This document shows positions 46,028 to 55,338 of a stretch of 64,000 nucleotides of DNA, one piece after another. Position 1 is the first letter of the stretch, and each line of letters starts with the position of its first letter. The notes under the pieces were generated by a model. It was not told where the DNA came from, did not search any database, and saw only the letters and a program-made list of their open reading frames with translations. This DNA is from Ardenticatenales bacterium (lineage in GTDB: Bacteria; Chloroflexota; Anaerolineae; Promineifilales; Promineifilaceae): the NCBI GenBank assembly GCA_020634575.1, contig JACKBM010000038.1, forward strand, positions 1-64,000. Direction: 5' to 3'. The position numbers and the translations under genes were made by a program.

Positions 46028-48235
46028 CTACCCGTGATGCAATAAATCGATGCTGGGCATGGCGTTGCGGACGAGGATGACGGAGCCAATGGCCTTGACC
46101 AGGGCATCCAATTCCTCGGCATAAGTCAGAGCATCCGCTTCTTCCGGGAGTTCAAGGCCCATCAGGGTGACGTCAGCGGTGGCGCTGTTGGCGATGATGA
46201 TGTCGCGCCAGCTCTGGTCCGGGTTGTTGCGAATGAGGATGACCGGGTCGGCCTGGACGCGTACCTGGCGCAGCAGCCCTTCCATGTGCTGGCGGGTACT
46301 GTCACGCCCTTGCTCGTGGTCGATGATGCGTAGCAAGCGGATGTCGGCCTGGCGCCATTCTGGATGCTGCCGGATGATGTAGGCCAGCAACAGCATCAGG
46401 TCGGCGTTGGCGCCGCGTCCTTTCCACCAGATGTTGATAGCCCGGCGCTGGCCGAAGCCGCGGGTATCATCATGGTGGAGCAGCAGGACGTTTTTGTTCA
46501 GGTGGACGAGGCTGCGCAGCAGGGTCATCTGGGTTTGGCGACCGGCCGGTGTCCCACTCCAACCCAGCAACGTCGAATTGGCCTCCAGCCCGCTGATGCC
46601 GTGTGCCTGCACCACCGTCAGCGCCCCGGAGACGAAGTCAGCCACCACCTCCGCCTCAGCAAAGGCGGTCAGCTCTTCTTCGCGAATGTAGCGCTGGATG
46701 TTCTTGCGGGCTGTCTCCCGCCAGCCGGCGTTGGCCATCTGGTCGATATCGCCCACCATCAGCTGGAAAAAGGTGACGATCCCCCGGCCCTGACTGAGCC
46801 ATTGCGCCACTTCGACCAGCGGCTGCCGGTTATGCGGCTGGCCGGTGAAGACGATCAGATTGGGCCGCCAGTTTTTGGCATGCCAGCGTTGTTCCTCAAG
46901 CTGCAGCAGCGCATAGCGCGCCACGGCAAACCAGATACCGCTCTGCACATCCCCCCAGGTCCGCTGAATCTGGCGCCGCTCCAGGAAAAAGAAGAAACCA
47001 TAGCTAATCACAATCGCAATGATTGTTGCCCCAGGGCTGATCAGGAACATCGCCCCGTAACAGCCGAGAGCGCCCAGGATGGACAAATACCAGGGAATGC
47101 GGAAGCTGGGCCGATAACTCGGGTTCCCAACCAGCCGCTCGATGCCGGCTGCCAGGTTGATCATCCCGTATGTGTTCAGGAAAAACATAGAGATGATCGT
47201 GGCCACGAAGTTGAGGTCGCCCGACCAGATGACGACCAGGGCAATGAGGCCGGTGATGAGGACGCCCATGCGCGGTTCAGTCGGGCTGCCGAGCCGGGCT
47301 GCGACCCAGCGCGGCAATACGCCATCATTGGCGATTGCCTCGACGGTGCGCGGCGCCGCCAGGACGCTGCCAAGTGCTGAACTAAAAGTCGCGGCCGCCA
47401 CACCGATGCCGATGAGCGCTGGCCACAGGGCTACCTCGCTCATGGCCTGAAAATTCTCGCGCAAGGTGGTTGGCGGTAGATGGGTGGCGAACCAGATTAC
47501 AACCGCGAGGTAGACCGTTGCCGTCACCAAAATGGAGGCCAGCGTCCCGCGTGGGATGGATCGGCTGGGGTCCTTCAGGTCGCCGGAAAGACTGGTGCCA
47601 ACTTCAATGCCAGTAACTGCCGGGAAAAAGACGGCGAAGACGGCCCAGTAATTCAGCCCCTCGTCGTACGCTGGCGCCGTGGTCACCGGGATGAAGCTGT
47701 CCCAGCCCCCGGCAAAAAAGGAGATCAGGGCCAGGACCAGTGCTGCCAGGATGAAATATTGAATGCGCAGAGCAAAATCAGCGCCGACGTAGGCGATCAC
47801 GATGAAGATGAGGCAGCAGATGGTGGCAACGAGGCGCGGATCAAACTGGTCGACAAATGGGATCAGCCGCAGCGCTTCAACCAGACCGATGATGTAAAAG
47901 GCGACCGAGATCGCCTGGGAGAGGAATAGCGGGATGCCAATGGCGCCGCCAATTTCCAGGCCAAGTGAGCGGGAGATCAGAAAATAGTTACCGCCCGCCT
48001 TGACATCCATGCTGGTGGCCACGGCCGAGACGGAGAAGCCGGTCAGCAGCGAGATGGCGTTAGCCAGCAGCACAATCGACAGGGCATTGACCAGACCCGC
48101 CTGGCCCACAACCCAGCCGATGCGTAGAAAGAGAATGATGCCGAGAATGGTGAGGACGTTGGGGGTGAAGACGCCGGTGAAGGTTCCGAACCGGCCGGTT
48201 CCCGCCCGCTCCCCACTAACTTGATTAGCCGCCAT
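46028..48235 (-). CDS. SLC12-like cation-chloride/amino-acid permease
   Basis: A 735-residue APC-superfamily transporter. The opening FGTFTGVFTPNVLTILGIILFLRIGWVVGQAG matches the first helix region of bacterial relatives of the eukaryotic Na-K-Cl cotransporters (SLC12). About twelve membrane helices fill residues 20-440. The last 300 residues form a cytosolic domain with a universal-stress-like fold appearance (LIVFTGQPHNRQPLVEVAQWLSQ). Ion or amino-acid substrate cannot be assigned. The gene is convergent with the kynurenine genes, separated by the hairpin array. No clear ribosome-binding site precedes the ATG at 48235. Confidence 0.85.
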   Translation of the reverse strand: MAANQVSGERAGTGRFGTFTGVFTPNVLTILGIILFLRIGWVVGQAGLVNALSIVLLANAISLLTGFSVSAVATSMDVKAGGNYFLISRSLGLEIGGAIGIPLFLSQAISVAFYIIGLVEALRLIPFVDQFDPRLVATICCLIFIVIAYVGADFALRIQYFILAALVLALISFFAGGWDSFIPVTTAPAYDEGLNYWAVFAVFFPAVTGIEVGTSLSGDLKDPSRSIPRGTLASILVTATVYLAVVIWFATHLPPTTLRENFQAMSEVALWPALIGIGVAAATFSSALGSVLAAPRTVEAIANDGVLPRWVAARLGSPTEPRMGVLITGLIALVVIWSGDLNFVATIISMFFLNTYGMINLAAGIERLVGNPSYRPSFRIPWYLSILGALGCYGAMFLISPGATIIAIVISYGFFFFLERRQIQRTWGDVQSGIWFAVARYALLQLEEQRWHAKNWRPNLIVFTGQPHNRQPLVEVAQWLSQGRGIVTFFQLMVGDIDQMANAGWRETARKNIQRYIREEELTAFAEAEVVADFVSGALTVVQAHGISGLEANSTLLGWSGTPAGRQTQMTLLRSLVHLNKNVLLLHHDDTRGFGQRRAINIWWKGRGANADLMLLLAYIIRQHPEWRQADIRLLRIIDHEQGRDSTRQHMEGLLRQVRVQADPVILIRNNPDQSWRDIIIANSATADVTLMGLELPEEADALTYAEELDALVKAIGSVILVRNAMPSIDLLHHG

Positions 48236-48251
48236 AAGAAGGAGTTTTTTT

Positions 48252-48341
48252 GCCGCAGATGGCGCAGATTTTCTGGATGTTATGTTCGCGTTCTAGCTTG
48301 CTTGCGAACACCCCAATCCCCTAATCTGCGCCATCTGCGGC
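48252..48341. repeat. 19-bp inverted repeat with 52-base loop
   Basis: GCCGCAGATGGCGCAGATT (48252-48270) is matched by its exact complement at 48323-48341. It fills the 112-base gap between the UPF0182 stop and the SLC12-like gene's ATG. It could block read-through or be another dispersed repeat. The arms are purine/pyrimidine mixed and have no T-tract. Confidence 0.75.
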
Positions 48342-48347
48342 CAAGAT

Positions 48348-51203
48348 CTATTCGCCTGAAAGTGTCGCCAGTTCTTCGAGGTCGGCCTGGAGCAGCTCCA
48401 GTTCGGCGCCGAAGGTGGCCCAGTCGCCGGCCGCCCGTGCCTCTTCCGAGGCGACAAAATGGGCGTTGGCGCTGGCGATGATTTCGTCAAAAGTGCGGCC
48501 GCTGGCCGCGACCTCGCCCGTATCGCCTGTCGTCGCACCAGTGGCGGCACCCGTCGTGTCGCCGCTGCTGCTCCCGGTGGAAGCGCCGCCGCTCGTGACA
48601 AAGGTGTCATCTTCCAGCAGTGCGGCCAGGGCCCCGGCCAGGGTGTCCTCCATCGCAATCCGGTCACCCGTGGCCACGATGACTCGTTTCAGCTCCGGCA
48701 GCGCGCTGGACTCCGACAACAGGTATAGTGGCTCCACATAAAGGAAATTGTTGGCGATGGGAATCACGATCAAATTTCCGCGAATCACTCGAGAACCCTG
48801 CTGGTCCCAGAGCGAAATCTGGCCGGAAATCTCAGTGTCCTGGTTTATCCGCGCTTCGATCTGACTGGGGCCGAAAACGAGTTCCTGCTTGGGCAGTTCG
48901 TAGGCCACCAGCTGGCCATAATTTTCACCGTCGTTACGGGCGGCGATCCAGGCGATCATGTTGCTTTTACCGGCCGGTGTATACGGCTGAATCAACAAGA
49001 ACTCCGGCTCGGCTTCACCCGGTAAGGTCAGGATGACGTAATAAGGCTCAACCGCCTGTTCCGCCTCTTCCAGCGTCTCGGTCGGGATGTCCCACAGGTC
49101 TTCCTGATTGTAGAACACATCGACATTGTCCATGTGGTATTTCAAGAATTGACGTGTCTGGTAGACAAACAGATCTTCAGGATAACGCAGATGGCTCCGC
49201 AGGGACTCAGGCATGGTGTCCAGCGGCTGGAACAGTCCCGGATAAGCCTGGGCATAAGCCTGGATGATCGGGTCGTTCGGGTCGTTCAGGTAGTAGGTTA
49301 CCGTGCCATCGTAGGCATCTACGGTAATCTTGACTGAGTTGCGAATGTAGTTGATTGAATTGTCGACCCGGGTGGCGTAGGGGAAATCCCCACTCAATGT
49401 GTAAGCATCAGCCACCCAGACGAGGCGACCATCAGCGATGACGATGTATGGGTCGCTATCTAGCTGCAAGAAGGGGGTAATGGTCAGAATCCGTTCCCGG
49501 ATCGAGCGATGCATCAGGACCCGGGTCTCCGGCGTAATGTCCTGGCTCAACAGCAGATTGGTTTCAGCAAAGCGGAAAGCGAACGCCAGCCGGCGCAGGT
49601 AATTGGAAAGCAGGATCCCGCCGCTACCCTCGTAGGTGGTCGACACATTGCTTTCACCTTGCGGGTAGCTGAACTCGAGCTGCCGGCTGCCGGCAAAGAC
49701 GACATCATTGGTGAGCTCACCGAAATAGAGCTCTGGCCGATCAATGGTCAGGTCGATGGTGCTTTGCGGCGGCAAATCCTGGATGAAGAAGGTAGGCTGG
49801 CCATCCCGAGTTATGGAATCAACCGGGTTCATAACCACGCCGTAGCCATGTGTGAAAACCAGCTTCTCATTCACCCAGGTCTGGGAGGGCAGATTGTCTT
49901 TATTGAGCTCACGCACAGCCAGCATCACCTGACGGTCTTCGCCATCGATGTTGTAGCGGTCGATATCAATCTCATTGAATTGATAATAGGGGCGTAGGCC
50001 CTGGAGCTGCGTGTAAGTGCTCTGTAACGGCCGGTAATCCCAGACGCGCACGTTTTTCAGCGACACCTCTTCAGCCAGGTTGGCTGGCGTCAGATCCTCG
50101 CCTAGCTCAAAGGGGCGTTCGATGACATTATCCAGACCAAAGGCCAGACGGGTGAATTCGATGTTGTGTTCAATATAGGGCCGTTCACGACTGATTTCAT
50201 TCGGTTCGACCGAATAACGTTGCAGCAGGCTCGGGTAAACGCCGCCGATGGCGATGGTTGCCAGGAACCAGAGCGCAGCCACAAACAGGGCTGGCCGTAA
50301 ACTACTGCGGAAGATATTGATGGCCACCATCACCGCCAGCACCGCCATCAACACGGTCTGGATGTAGATAGCCGGCCGTTCCGCCGCCAGGTCTGTGTAG
50401 CTGGCGCCAAAGACGACGCCGCGCGGTGAATACAGCAGGTCATAACGGGAGAGCCAGAGGCCCACTGCCCAGCCGGCCACAATGAAGGTCGCCAGTAGCG
50501 CCGCATGAGGTCGCAGCCCCGGCACGGCCTGGAAGTTCTGTAACCGCCCCCCGGCGACCATCCGGGCATTCCCCAGGAAGTAGATAACCGCGGTGCCGAC
50601 CAGCGTCAGAAAGAGCAAGAAAACGATCCAGCCCTGCAGAAATTCATAAATAGGCAATTCAAACAGGTAAAAACTGACGTCAAGATTGTAGATAGGCTCG
50701 GCCACGTTGAATGGGGTGCGGAAAACGAAGCGCAGGAATTCATCCCAATACATCGTGCCGGCCTGGCCAAAGACATAGGCGAGGAACACCGCCGGCGCGA
50801 TGATCAACCAGTTGATCCCCGGCACCTTGAAGAGCTGCGGACTCTGCCCGGTGCGCAGTACACGCCGCTTAGCGACCAGCCAGTTGCCCAGCATGATGAC
50901 CAGGGCCAGGCTAAAGAAAGTCAGAAAACTGACGATCTGGTAGCTCCACTGAGTCAACCAGACATCTTCATAGCTCATTGACTGAAACCAGAGCCAGTCG
51001 GTATAGGTATGAATGATCCAGTTAAAGCTGAGAAGCAGGAGGAAAAGAATGGCCAGCACCCAAAAATAACGGTTGCGCCAAAACGGGGTGCCTCGCGGCC
51101 GGGGTGGCCGTCCGGGCGGTTCGTCTTCGCCCCCTTCATTTCGCTGGGTAAATTCATCAAAGGCACGCCGGAAAACTTCCGGTATGTCGTCATAGTCGCG
51201 CAT
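48348..51203 (-). CDS. UPF0182 family membrane protein
   Basis: A 951-residue protein of the UPF0182 (COG1615) family, function unknown. About seven membrane helices occupy residues 50-340 (first: FWVLAILFLLLLSFNWIIHTYTDWLWF). A very large extracytoplasmic region follows, containing the family stretch YRPLQSTYTQLQGLRPYYQFNEIDIDRY near 400. The tail is a Gly/Ser/Thr-rich linker (GGASTGSSSGDTTGAATG) followed by a short helical end (ASANAHFVASEEARAAGDWA). Ribosome-binding sequence CGGAG precedes the ATG at 51203. Members are widespread in Actinobacteria, Cyanobacteria and Chloroflexota. Confidence 0.88.
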   Translation of the reverse strand: MRDYDDIPEVFRRAFDEFTQRNEGGEDEPPGRPPRPRGTPFWRNRYFWVLAILFLLLLSFNWIIHTYTDWLWFQSMSYEDVWLTQWSYQIVSFLTFFSLALVIMLGNWLVAKRRVLRTGQSPQLFKVPGINWLIIAPAVFLAYVFGQAGTMYWDEFLRFVFRTPFNVAEPIYNLDVSFYLFELPIYEFLQGWIVFLLFLTLVGTAVIYFLGNARMVAGGRLQNFQAVPGLRPHAALLATFIVAGWAVGLWLSRYDLLYSPRGVVFGASYTDLAAERPAIYIQTVLMAVLAVMVAINIFRSSLRPALFVAALWFLATIAIGGVYPSLLQRYSVEPNEISRERPYIEHNIEFTRLAFGLDNVIERPFELGEDLTPANLAEEVSLKNVRVWDYRPLQSTYTQLQGLRPYYQFNEIDIDRYNIDGEDRQVMLAVRELNKDNLPSQTWVNEKLVFTHGYGVVMNPVDSITRDGQPTFFIQDLPPQSTIDLTIDRPELYFGELTNDVVFAGSRQLEFSYPQGESNVSTTYEGSGGILLSNYLRRLAFAFRFAETNLLLSQDITPETRVLMHRSIRERILTITPFLQLDSDPYIVIADGRLVWVADAYTLSGDFPYATRVDNSINYIRNSVKITVDAYDGTVTYYLNDPNDPIIQAYAQAYPGLFQPLDTMPESLRSHLRYPEDLFVYQTRQFLKYHMDNVDVFYNQEDLWDIPTETLEEAEQAVEPYYVILTLPGEAEPEFLLIQPYTPAGKSNMIAWIAARNDGENYGQLVAYELPKQELVFGPSQIEARINQDTEISGQISLWDQQGSRVIRGNLIVIPIANNFLYVEPLYLLSESSALPELKRVIVATGDRIAMEDTLAGALAALLEDDTFVTSGGASTGSSSGDTTGAATGATTGDTGEVAASGRTFDEIIASANAHFVASEEARAAGDWATFGAELELLQADLEELATLSGE

Positions 51204-51224
51204 GGGGTACTCCGGGTAATAGCT

Positions 51225-51365
51225 GTCGGTACGGGGCTGCGCCCCTGTCAGCTGTCAGCACGCTGTGCTTTCAGTGGTCCTTGCGGTGTTTGCTGGCTTT
51301 GGGCTGCCTACTGATGGCTAAAAGCGTAGCGTACCGAAAGTGCCACAGGCGCGTACTGACAACTG
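51225..51365. repeat. Dispersed intergenic repeat, copy B
   Basis: It shares AGCTGTCAGCACGCTG, GCTTTC and the long block TACCGAAAGTGCCACAGGCGCGTACT with copy A at 42482-42638. Between the shared blocks the two diverge. Copy B is partly palindromic (GGTACG and CGTACC types). It lies in the gap upstream of the UPF0182 gene, opposite the DUF58 gene. Confidence 0.65.
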
Positions 51366-51600
51366 GCCGCTATTTTACCCCAATTTTGTTTTCATCGCGT
51401 TAGCTGACGGTTCCGCTCCCCAAAAAAAGAAACCGGCCGGTCATCTTCCCCGTTAGACAACCAGCCGGCAAACCTAGCCTTTATCCGTGAGCGTAGGTTC
51501 ATGAGAGTAAACGAAGTGCGCCCGCTTTTTCCGGTATCCTGACCGGAAAATCGCTAATTTGCCCCCTTGCGCCCTGGGACATAGATGGCACAATCGCATC
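51366..51600. promoter_or_regulatory. Divergent promoter region of UPF0182 and DUF58 genes
   Basis: The rest of the 397-base gap contains a C-rich stretch, AAAAAAAG at about 51423-51430 and one CCGGCCGG site near 51432. No gene is seen. It must contain the DUF58 promoter. No consensus element is claimed. Confidence 0.35.
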
Positions 51601-52905
51601 ATGAGTCCGTCTGCCCCGGCCGCTGTCCGCCTGCGCTTGCGGGCCAGAATCCCCCTGGTCTGGCTCGGCCTGTTGCTGCTTATCGCTATCCTGTTGCCTC
51701 ATCGCCTCTGGAATATGATGTTGATAGGTTTGGGCGGCCTCTTCCTTGTTGCTTATATCTGGGCCCGCAGCCTGGCCAACCATCTGTCAGCAGAGCGACG
51801 GCTACGTTACGGGTGGGTCGGTGTGGGTGATCGTTTGCTGGAAGAGTTTCAGCTACACAACGATGGTCATTTACCGGCTATCTGGGTGGAAATCCTGGAT
51901 GAGTCCAATGTGCCCGGTTACCAGGCAGCCGTCGTGCGCAGCATCTCAAGTGGTCAGATCCGCTGGCAACAGGAGGCGATTTGCCAGCAACGGGGTCAGT
52001 TCCATCTCGGCCCCTGGGGGCTGGTGAGCGCCGATCCCTTTGGCATCTTCGAAGTACGCCATTGGTACCCGGTTGCTGATGAGATCATCATTCATCCACC
52101 CATTGATAGCACGCTGCCGATTCCTCTGCCGGCCGGTCGCAGCAGCGGCCGAGTCCGCGCCCCCGAACGGGCCATCCAGGCCACCATAAATGCTGCCGCC
52201 ATCCGTGACTATCAAAGCGGCGATCCGTTGCGCTGGATCCATTGGCCCAGCAGCGCCCGCCGGCAAAAGCTGTTTGTCCGCGAGTTTGACCTCGATGCGT
52301 CCGGCGACATCTGGCTGCTACTGGACCTGGAGGCGACGGCTCAGTTAGGCCTGGGTAGTGAATCCACCGTGGAGTACGGTGTGTTGTTGGCTGCCTCGCT
52401 GGCGGCGCGGGCGGTGCGGGCCAACAGGGCGGTGGGCCTGGCTGCTTTTGGTGCGGAACCGCAGCTCTTGCCGCCCGCCCGCGGGATGGGGCAGCAATGG
52501 CGTCTGTTACGCGCCCTGGCCCTGGTGCAGGGCGACGGCCAGATCAGCCTGAGCCGGGCCCTGGCCGACCTGGCCCGGCAAGCCAGCCGGGGCAGCGCCG
52601 CCGTCATCATCACGGCCCAGACCGATCTGGTCTGGTTGCCGGATTTGCTGCGCCTGCTACAGAGCGGTGTGCAATGTAACCTGGTCCTGTTGGACCGGCC
52701 CAGTTTTGGCGGCGCCGGTGATTCCACGGCAGCGATTAACCACCTCTATGCGCTGGGCGTTGAGGCCAATCTGGTGCAGCAGGGTGAGTTGCAGCGGGCG
52801 CCGGCCGAGCGGGAGCGGCGCGGTTTCTGGGAGTTCCGCACCACGGCGACCGGCCGGGTGATTGTGGTGAACCGGCCGGTTGATGAGGCCCGGAGCGCGC
52901 CATGA
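51601..52905 (+). CDS. DUF58 domain-containing protein
   Basis: A 434-residue membrane-anchored protein. Two hydrophobic helices near the N-terminus (IPLVWLGLLLLIAILLPHRL...MLIGLGGLFLVAYIWA) are followed by a beta-rich region. The conserved DUF58 block is YQSGDPLRWIHWPSSARRQKLFVREFD near residue 200, and a von Willebrand A-like fold follows. I start at the ATG at 51601; a TTG at 51559 in frame would add 14 residues. DUF58 genes normally form a triad with a MoxR ATPase and a transglutaminase. Here the transglutaminase follows with a 4-bp overlap but no MoxR gene is seen in the window. Confidence 0.9.
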   Translation: MSPSAPAAVRLRLRARIPLVWLGLLLLIAILLPHRLWNMMLIGLGGLFLVAYIWARSLANHLSAERRLRYGWVGVGDRLLEEFQLHNDGHLPAIWVEILDESNVPGYQAAVVRSISSGQIRWQQEAICQQRGQFHLGPWGLVSADPFGIFEVRHWYPVADEIIIHPPIDSTLPIPLPAGRSSGRVRAPERAIQATINAAAIRDYQSGDPLRWIHWPSSARRQKLFVREFDLDASGDIWLLLDLEATAQLGLGSESTVEYGVLLAASLAARAVRANRAVGLAAFGAEPQLLPPARGMGQQWRLLRALALVQGDGQISLSRALADLARQASRGSAAVIITAQTDLVWLPDLLRLLQSGVQCNLVLLDRPSFGGAGDSTAAINHLYALGVEANLVQQGELQRAPAERERRGFWEFRTTATGRVIVVNRPVDEARSAP

Positions 52906-55184
52906 TGTTCGAACGGGTTGTGGCCTGGCTCTGGCGCCGCCTGCGGCCCCGCGCTGGCTGGATTACCTTCGCGCTATTGCTGGTTGCCGTCATGACAGTG
53001 GCCGGCTCGATTCAAACGGCTGCCTGGGTTCGGGAGCTGGATTCGACCTACACCATCGCCTTTTGGGCCCTGATTCTGACGCTCGTCCTGGTTCAGCGCG
53101 GGGTTCGGGGCTGGTTCGCCGCCCCCTTGCTGGCCGGTTATGGCATCGTCCTGATTACGATCGTTTTGAGCAAGGCCTGGCCATCGGCCCAGATCTGGTC
53201 CGGTTGGCCGGCCAGCGCCGTGCACATTCGCCTCAACCTCATCCTTTATTGGACCCGGTTACAGACCTGGATTGAAGCGGCCCAGGCCGGCCGCTCAACA
53301 CGGGAAACCATCTTTTTTGCCACCCTTATTCTGGCGCTACTCTGGCTGCTAACCTGTCTGGCCGTCTGGAGCAGCCTCCGTTGGTACAAACCGTTGCATG
53401 CCCTGTCGCTGCTGGGCCTGGCGCTGCTCATCAACAACTATTATGGCGATGTCAGCTACGTTGCGGCTGGGGTCTTTGTGTTGGTGACGGTCCTGCTCAC
53501 AACCGTGATCCACTTCGATGCCCTGGTGCTGCGCTGGCAGGCTGCCGGCGTCGATTATTCAGACGAGATCAGGATCGAGATGCTGGGCCTGGCGGCGGCC
53601 ATCGCCGTTGTCCTGGTCATGGTGGCTGCTTTGTTACCGGCCATCCCTTACCGGGATTTGTCCCGCGCCTTTCGCCGGTCAGAATCGGTGAATCAGGCTG
53701 AAGAGACGTTGGGACGGGTCTTTGCCGGCGTTGAGCAGCCCGCGGCTGGCGGAAGCAGTGGCGGTGGGAGCCAACCAGGTGTCTTTCCCCGTGCTTTTCT
53801 GCTCGGCAATGCGCCGGAACTACATGAAACGGCTGTGCTGGCCGCCCAGACAGATGCTCCGATACCGGCCGGTTACCATTGGCGCGGCCTGAGCTATGAT
53901 ATCTACGCTGGCTCAGGCTGGAGCCGTTCTGCCGAAGCAGATGTGACCGTGCTGGCCGGGGCTGAGCTGGGCTGGACACCGGTGGCGGATACGCTGCGCC
54001 TGCGGCAGACGGTCATCTGGGCGGAGGAGGCCGCGCCCGGCCTGGCGCTGACGATTGGCCGGCCGCTGACCTTTGACCAGCCGGTGACGGCCCATTGGCG
54101 CGGGCCGGACGATCTGGCCTATATTGGCGCTGTGGACAGCCGCTATGAGGTCACCAGCGCGCTGCCCCGTCTGAGCGCCGCCGGGCTGCGGGCGGCCACG
54201 CTGGCCGAGGTACCGGCCGACCTGCTGCAACATTACACGACGCTGCCCGCCACTGTGCCCGACCGGGTCCATGAGCTGGCCGAGGAGATCACCGGCCGGT
54301 ACAACAACCCCTATGCCCAGGCTGGCGCCATCGAAGCGTTTTTGCGGCAATACACCTATTCGCTGGCGCCGGGGACGTTGCCACCGGCCGGTCGGGACCC
54401 GGTCGACTATTTTCTCTTTGACCTCAAGCAGGGCTACTGTGACTATTACGCCTCGGCGATGGTGGTGCTGGCCCGTTCCGCCGGGCTGCCCGCCCGTTTT
54501 GCCACCGGCTACAACGTCCAGCCGGCCGACGCCAGCGGCACCCAGACTGTTTACCAGATCAACGCCCACTCCTGGGCGGAAATCTACTTTGCCGGCTACG
54601 GCTGGGTAGAGTTTGAGCCAACGTCGGGTTTTGCCCAATTGCCGCCGGCCGGTGAGCAGACTGCCTCCAGCAACCCGCTGGACGATCCGTTTGCCCTCCC
54701 CGATGAATTTTTGGGCAGCGTGCCGCCTATCCCGACCGATACCGAGGCGGCGCTCTCCAGCTGGTGGTTTGTGGGCGGGATCTTGTTGCTTTTGGGGCTG
54801 GCTGGCGCTGGCTGGTATCTCTGGGGGCGGCAGCCGGCTGGCGCTGATGGGTACAGCTATGCCTATGGCCGTTTGCGCGGCCATTGGGGCCAGGTGGCCG
54901 GCGAGGCGGACCCGAGCCTGACGCCGCTGGAGTTTGGCGGCCTACTGGAGGAGGCCATGGTTGAGCTGAGGGCGGGGAGTTTGCGACCGGCCGGTTGGTG
55001 GCAGCGGCGCGTGTTGGCCGAACGGTTCTACCTGCGCCAGTTGGTCAACCAATACAACTTAAATCAGTACAGCCCGGCGCCGCCGCCCGCTACCCTCGAT
55101 GGCTTCCTGATCTGGCGTCGCCTGCGCACGCCCCTCTGGTTCTGGCGCCTGGCACACCGCTGGCGCCGGCGGTCAGGCAGATGA
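52902..55184 (+). CDS. TgpA-like membrane transglutaminase
   Basis: A 760-residue protein. An N-terminal block of about seven membrane helices (residues 20-250) resembles DUF3488. A large extracytoplasmic part carries a transglutaminase-like cysteine-protease fold, with Cys 513 (KQGYCDYYASAMV) and His 556 (INAHSWAEIY). The third position reads FEPT, so Glu stands where Asp is usual. A final membrane helix (WWFVGGILLLLGLAGAGWYLWG) and a cytosolic tail resembling DUF4129 end it. Start overlaps the DUF58 stop by 4 bp. DUF58-transglutaminase pairs are common but their substrates are poorly known. Confidence 0.9.
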   Translation: MMFERVVAWLWRRLRPRAGWITFALLLVAVMTVAGSIQTAAWVRELDSTYTIAFWALILTLVLVQRGVRGWFAAPLLAGYGIVLITIVLSKAWPSAQIWSGWPASAVHIRLNLILYWTRLQTWIEAAQAGRSTRETIFFATLILALLWLLTCLAVWSSLRWYKPLHALSLLGLALLINNYYGDVSYVAAGVFVLVTVLLTTVIHFDALVLRWQAAGVDYSDEIRIEMLGLAAAIAVVLVMVAALLPAIPYRDLSRAFRRSESVNQAEETLGRVFAGVEQPAAGGSSGGGSQPGVFPRAFLLGNAPELHETAVLAAQTDAPIPAGYHWRGLSYDIYAGSGWSRSAEADVTVLAGAELGWTPVADTLRLRQTVIWAEEAAPGLALTIGRPLTFDQPVTAHWRGPDDLAYIGAVDSRYEVTSALPRLSAAGLRAATLAEVPADLLQHYTTLPATVPDRVHELAEEITGRYNNPYAQAGAIEAFLRQYTYSLAPGTLPPAGRDPVDYFLFDLKQGYCDYYASAMVVLARSAGLPARFATGYNVQPADASGTQTVYQINAHSWAEIYFAGYGWVEFEPTSGFAQLPPAGEQTASSNPLDDPFALPDEFLGSVPPIPTDTEAALSSWWFVGGILLLLGLAGAGWYLWGRQPAGADGYSYAYGRLRGHWGQVAGEADPSLTPLEFGGLLEEAMVELRAGSLRPAGWWQRRVLAERFYLRQLVNQYNLNQYSPAPPPATLDGFLIWRRLRTPLWFWRLAHRWRRRSGR

Positions 55185-55338
55185 GAACCCAGTTAGGCCG
55201 GCGGCTCCTGCTTGAAATGACCCTGAATTTCCGATTAAACTATTGCCCATAATCTCGCTGACAATGGTGCGACTCCCGGTCACCGGCTGCGTACTGTAGG
55301 TCAGTTTTTATCCGTGCCATTCAACCAGTAGCAAGGCT
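55185..55338. promoter_or_regulatory. Gap upstream of the ELWxxDGT array
   Basis: The 154 bases between the transglutaminase stop and the first array gene hold no gene and no obvious terminator hairpin. A weak AAGG precedes the ATG at 55339. The array may be read from here or from the DUF58 promoter. Confidence 0.35.
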
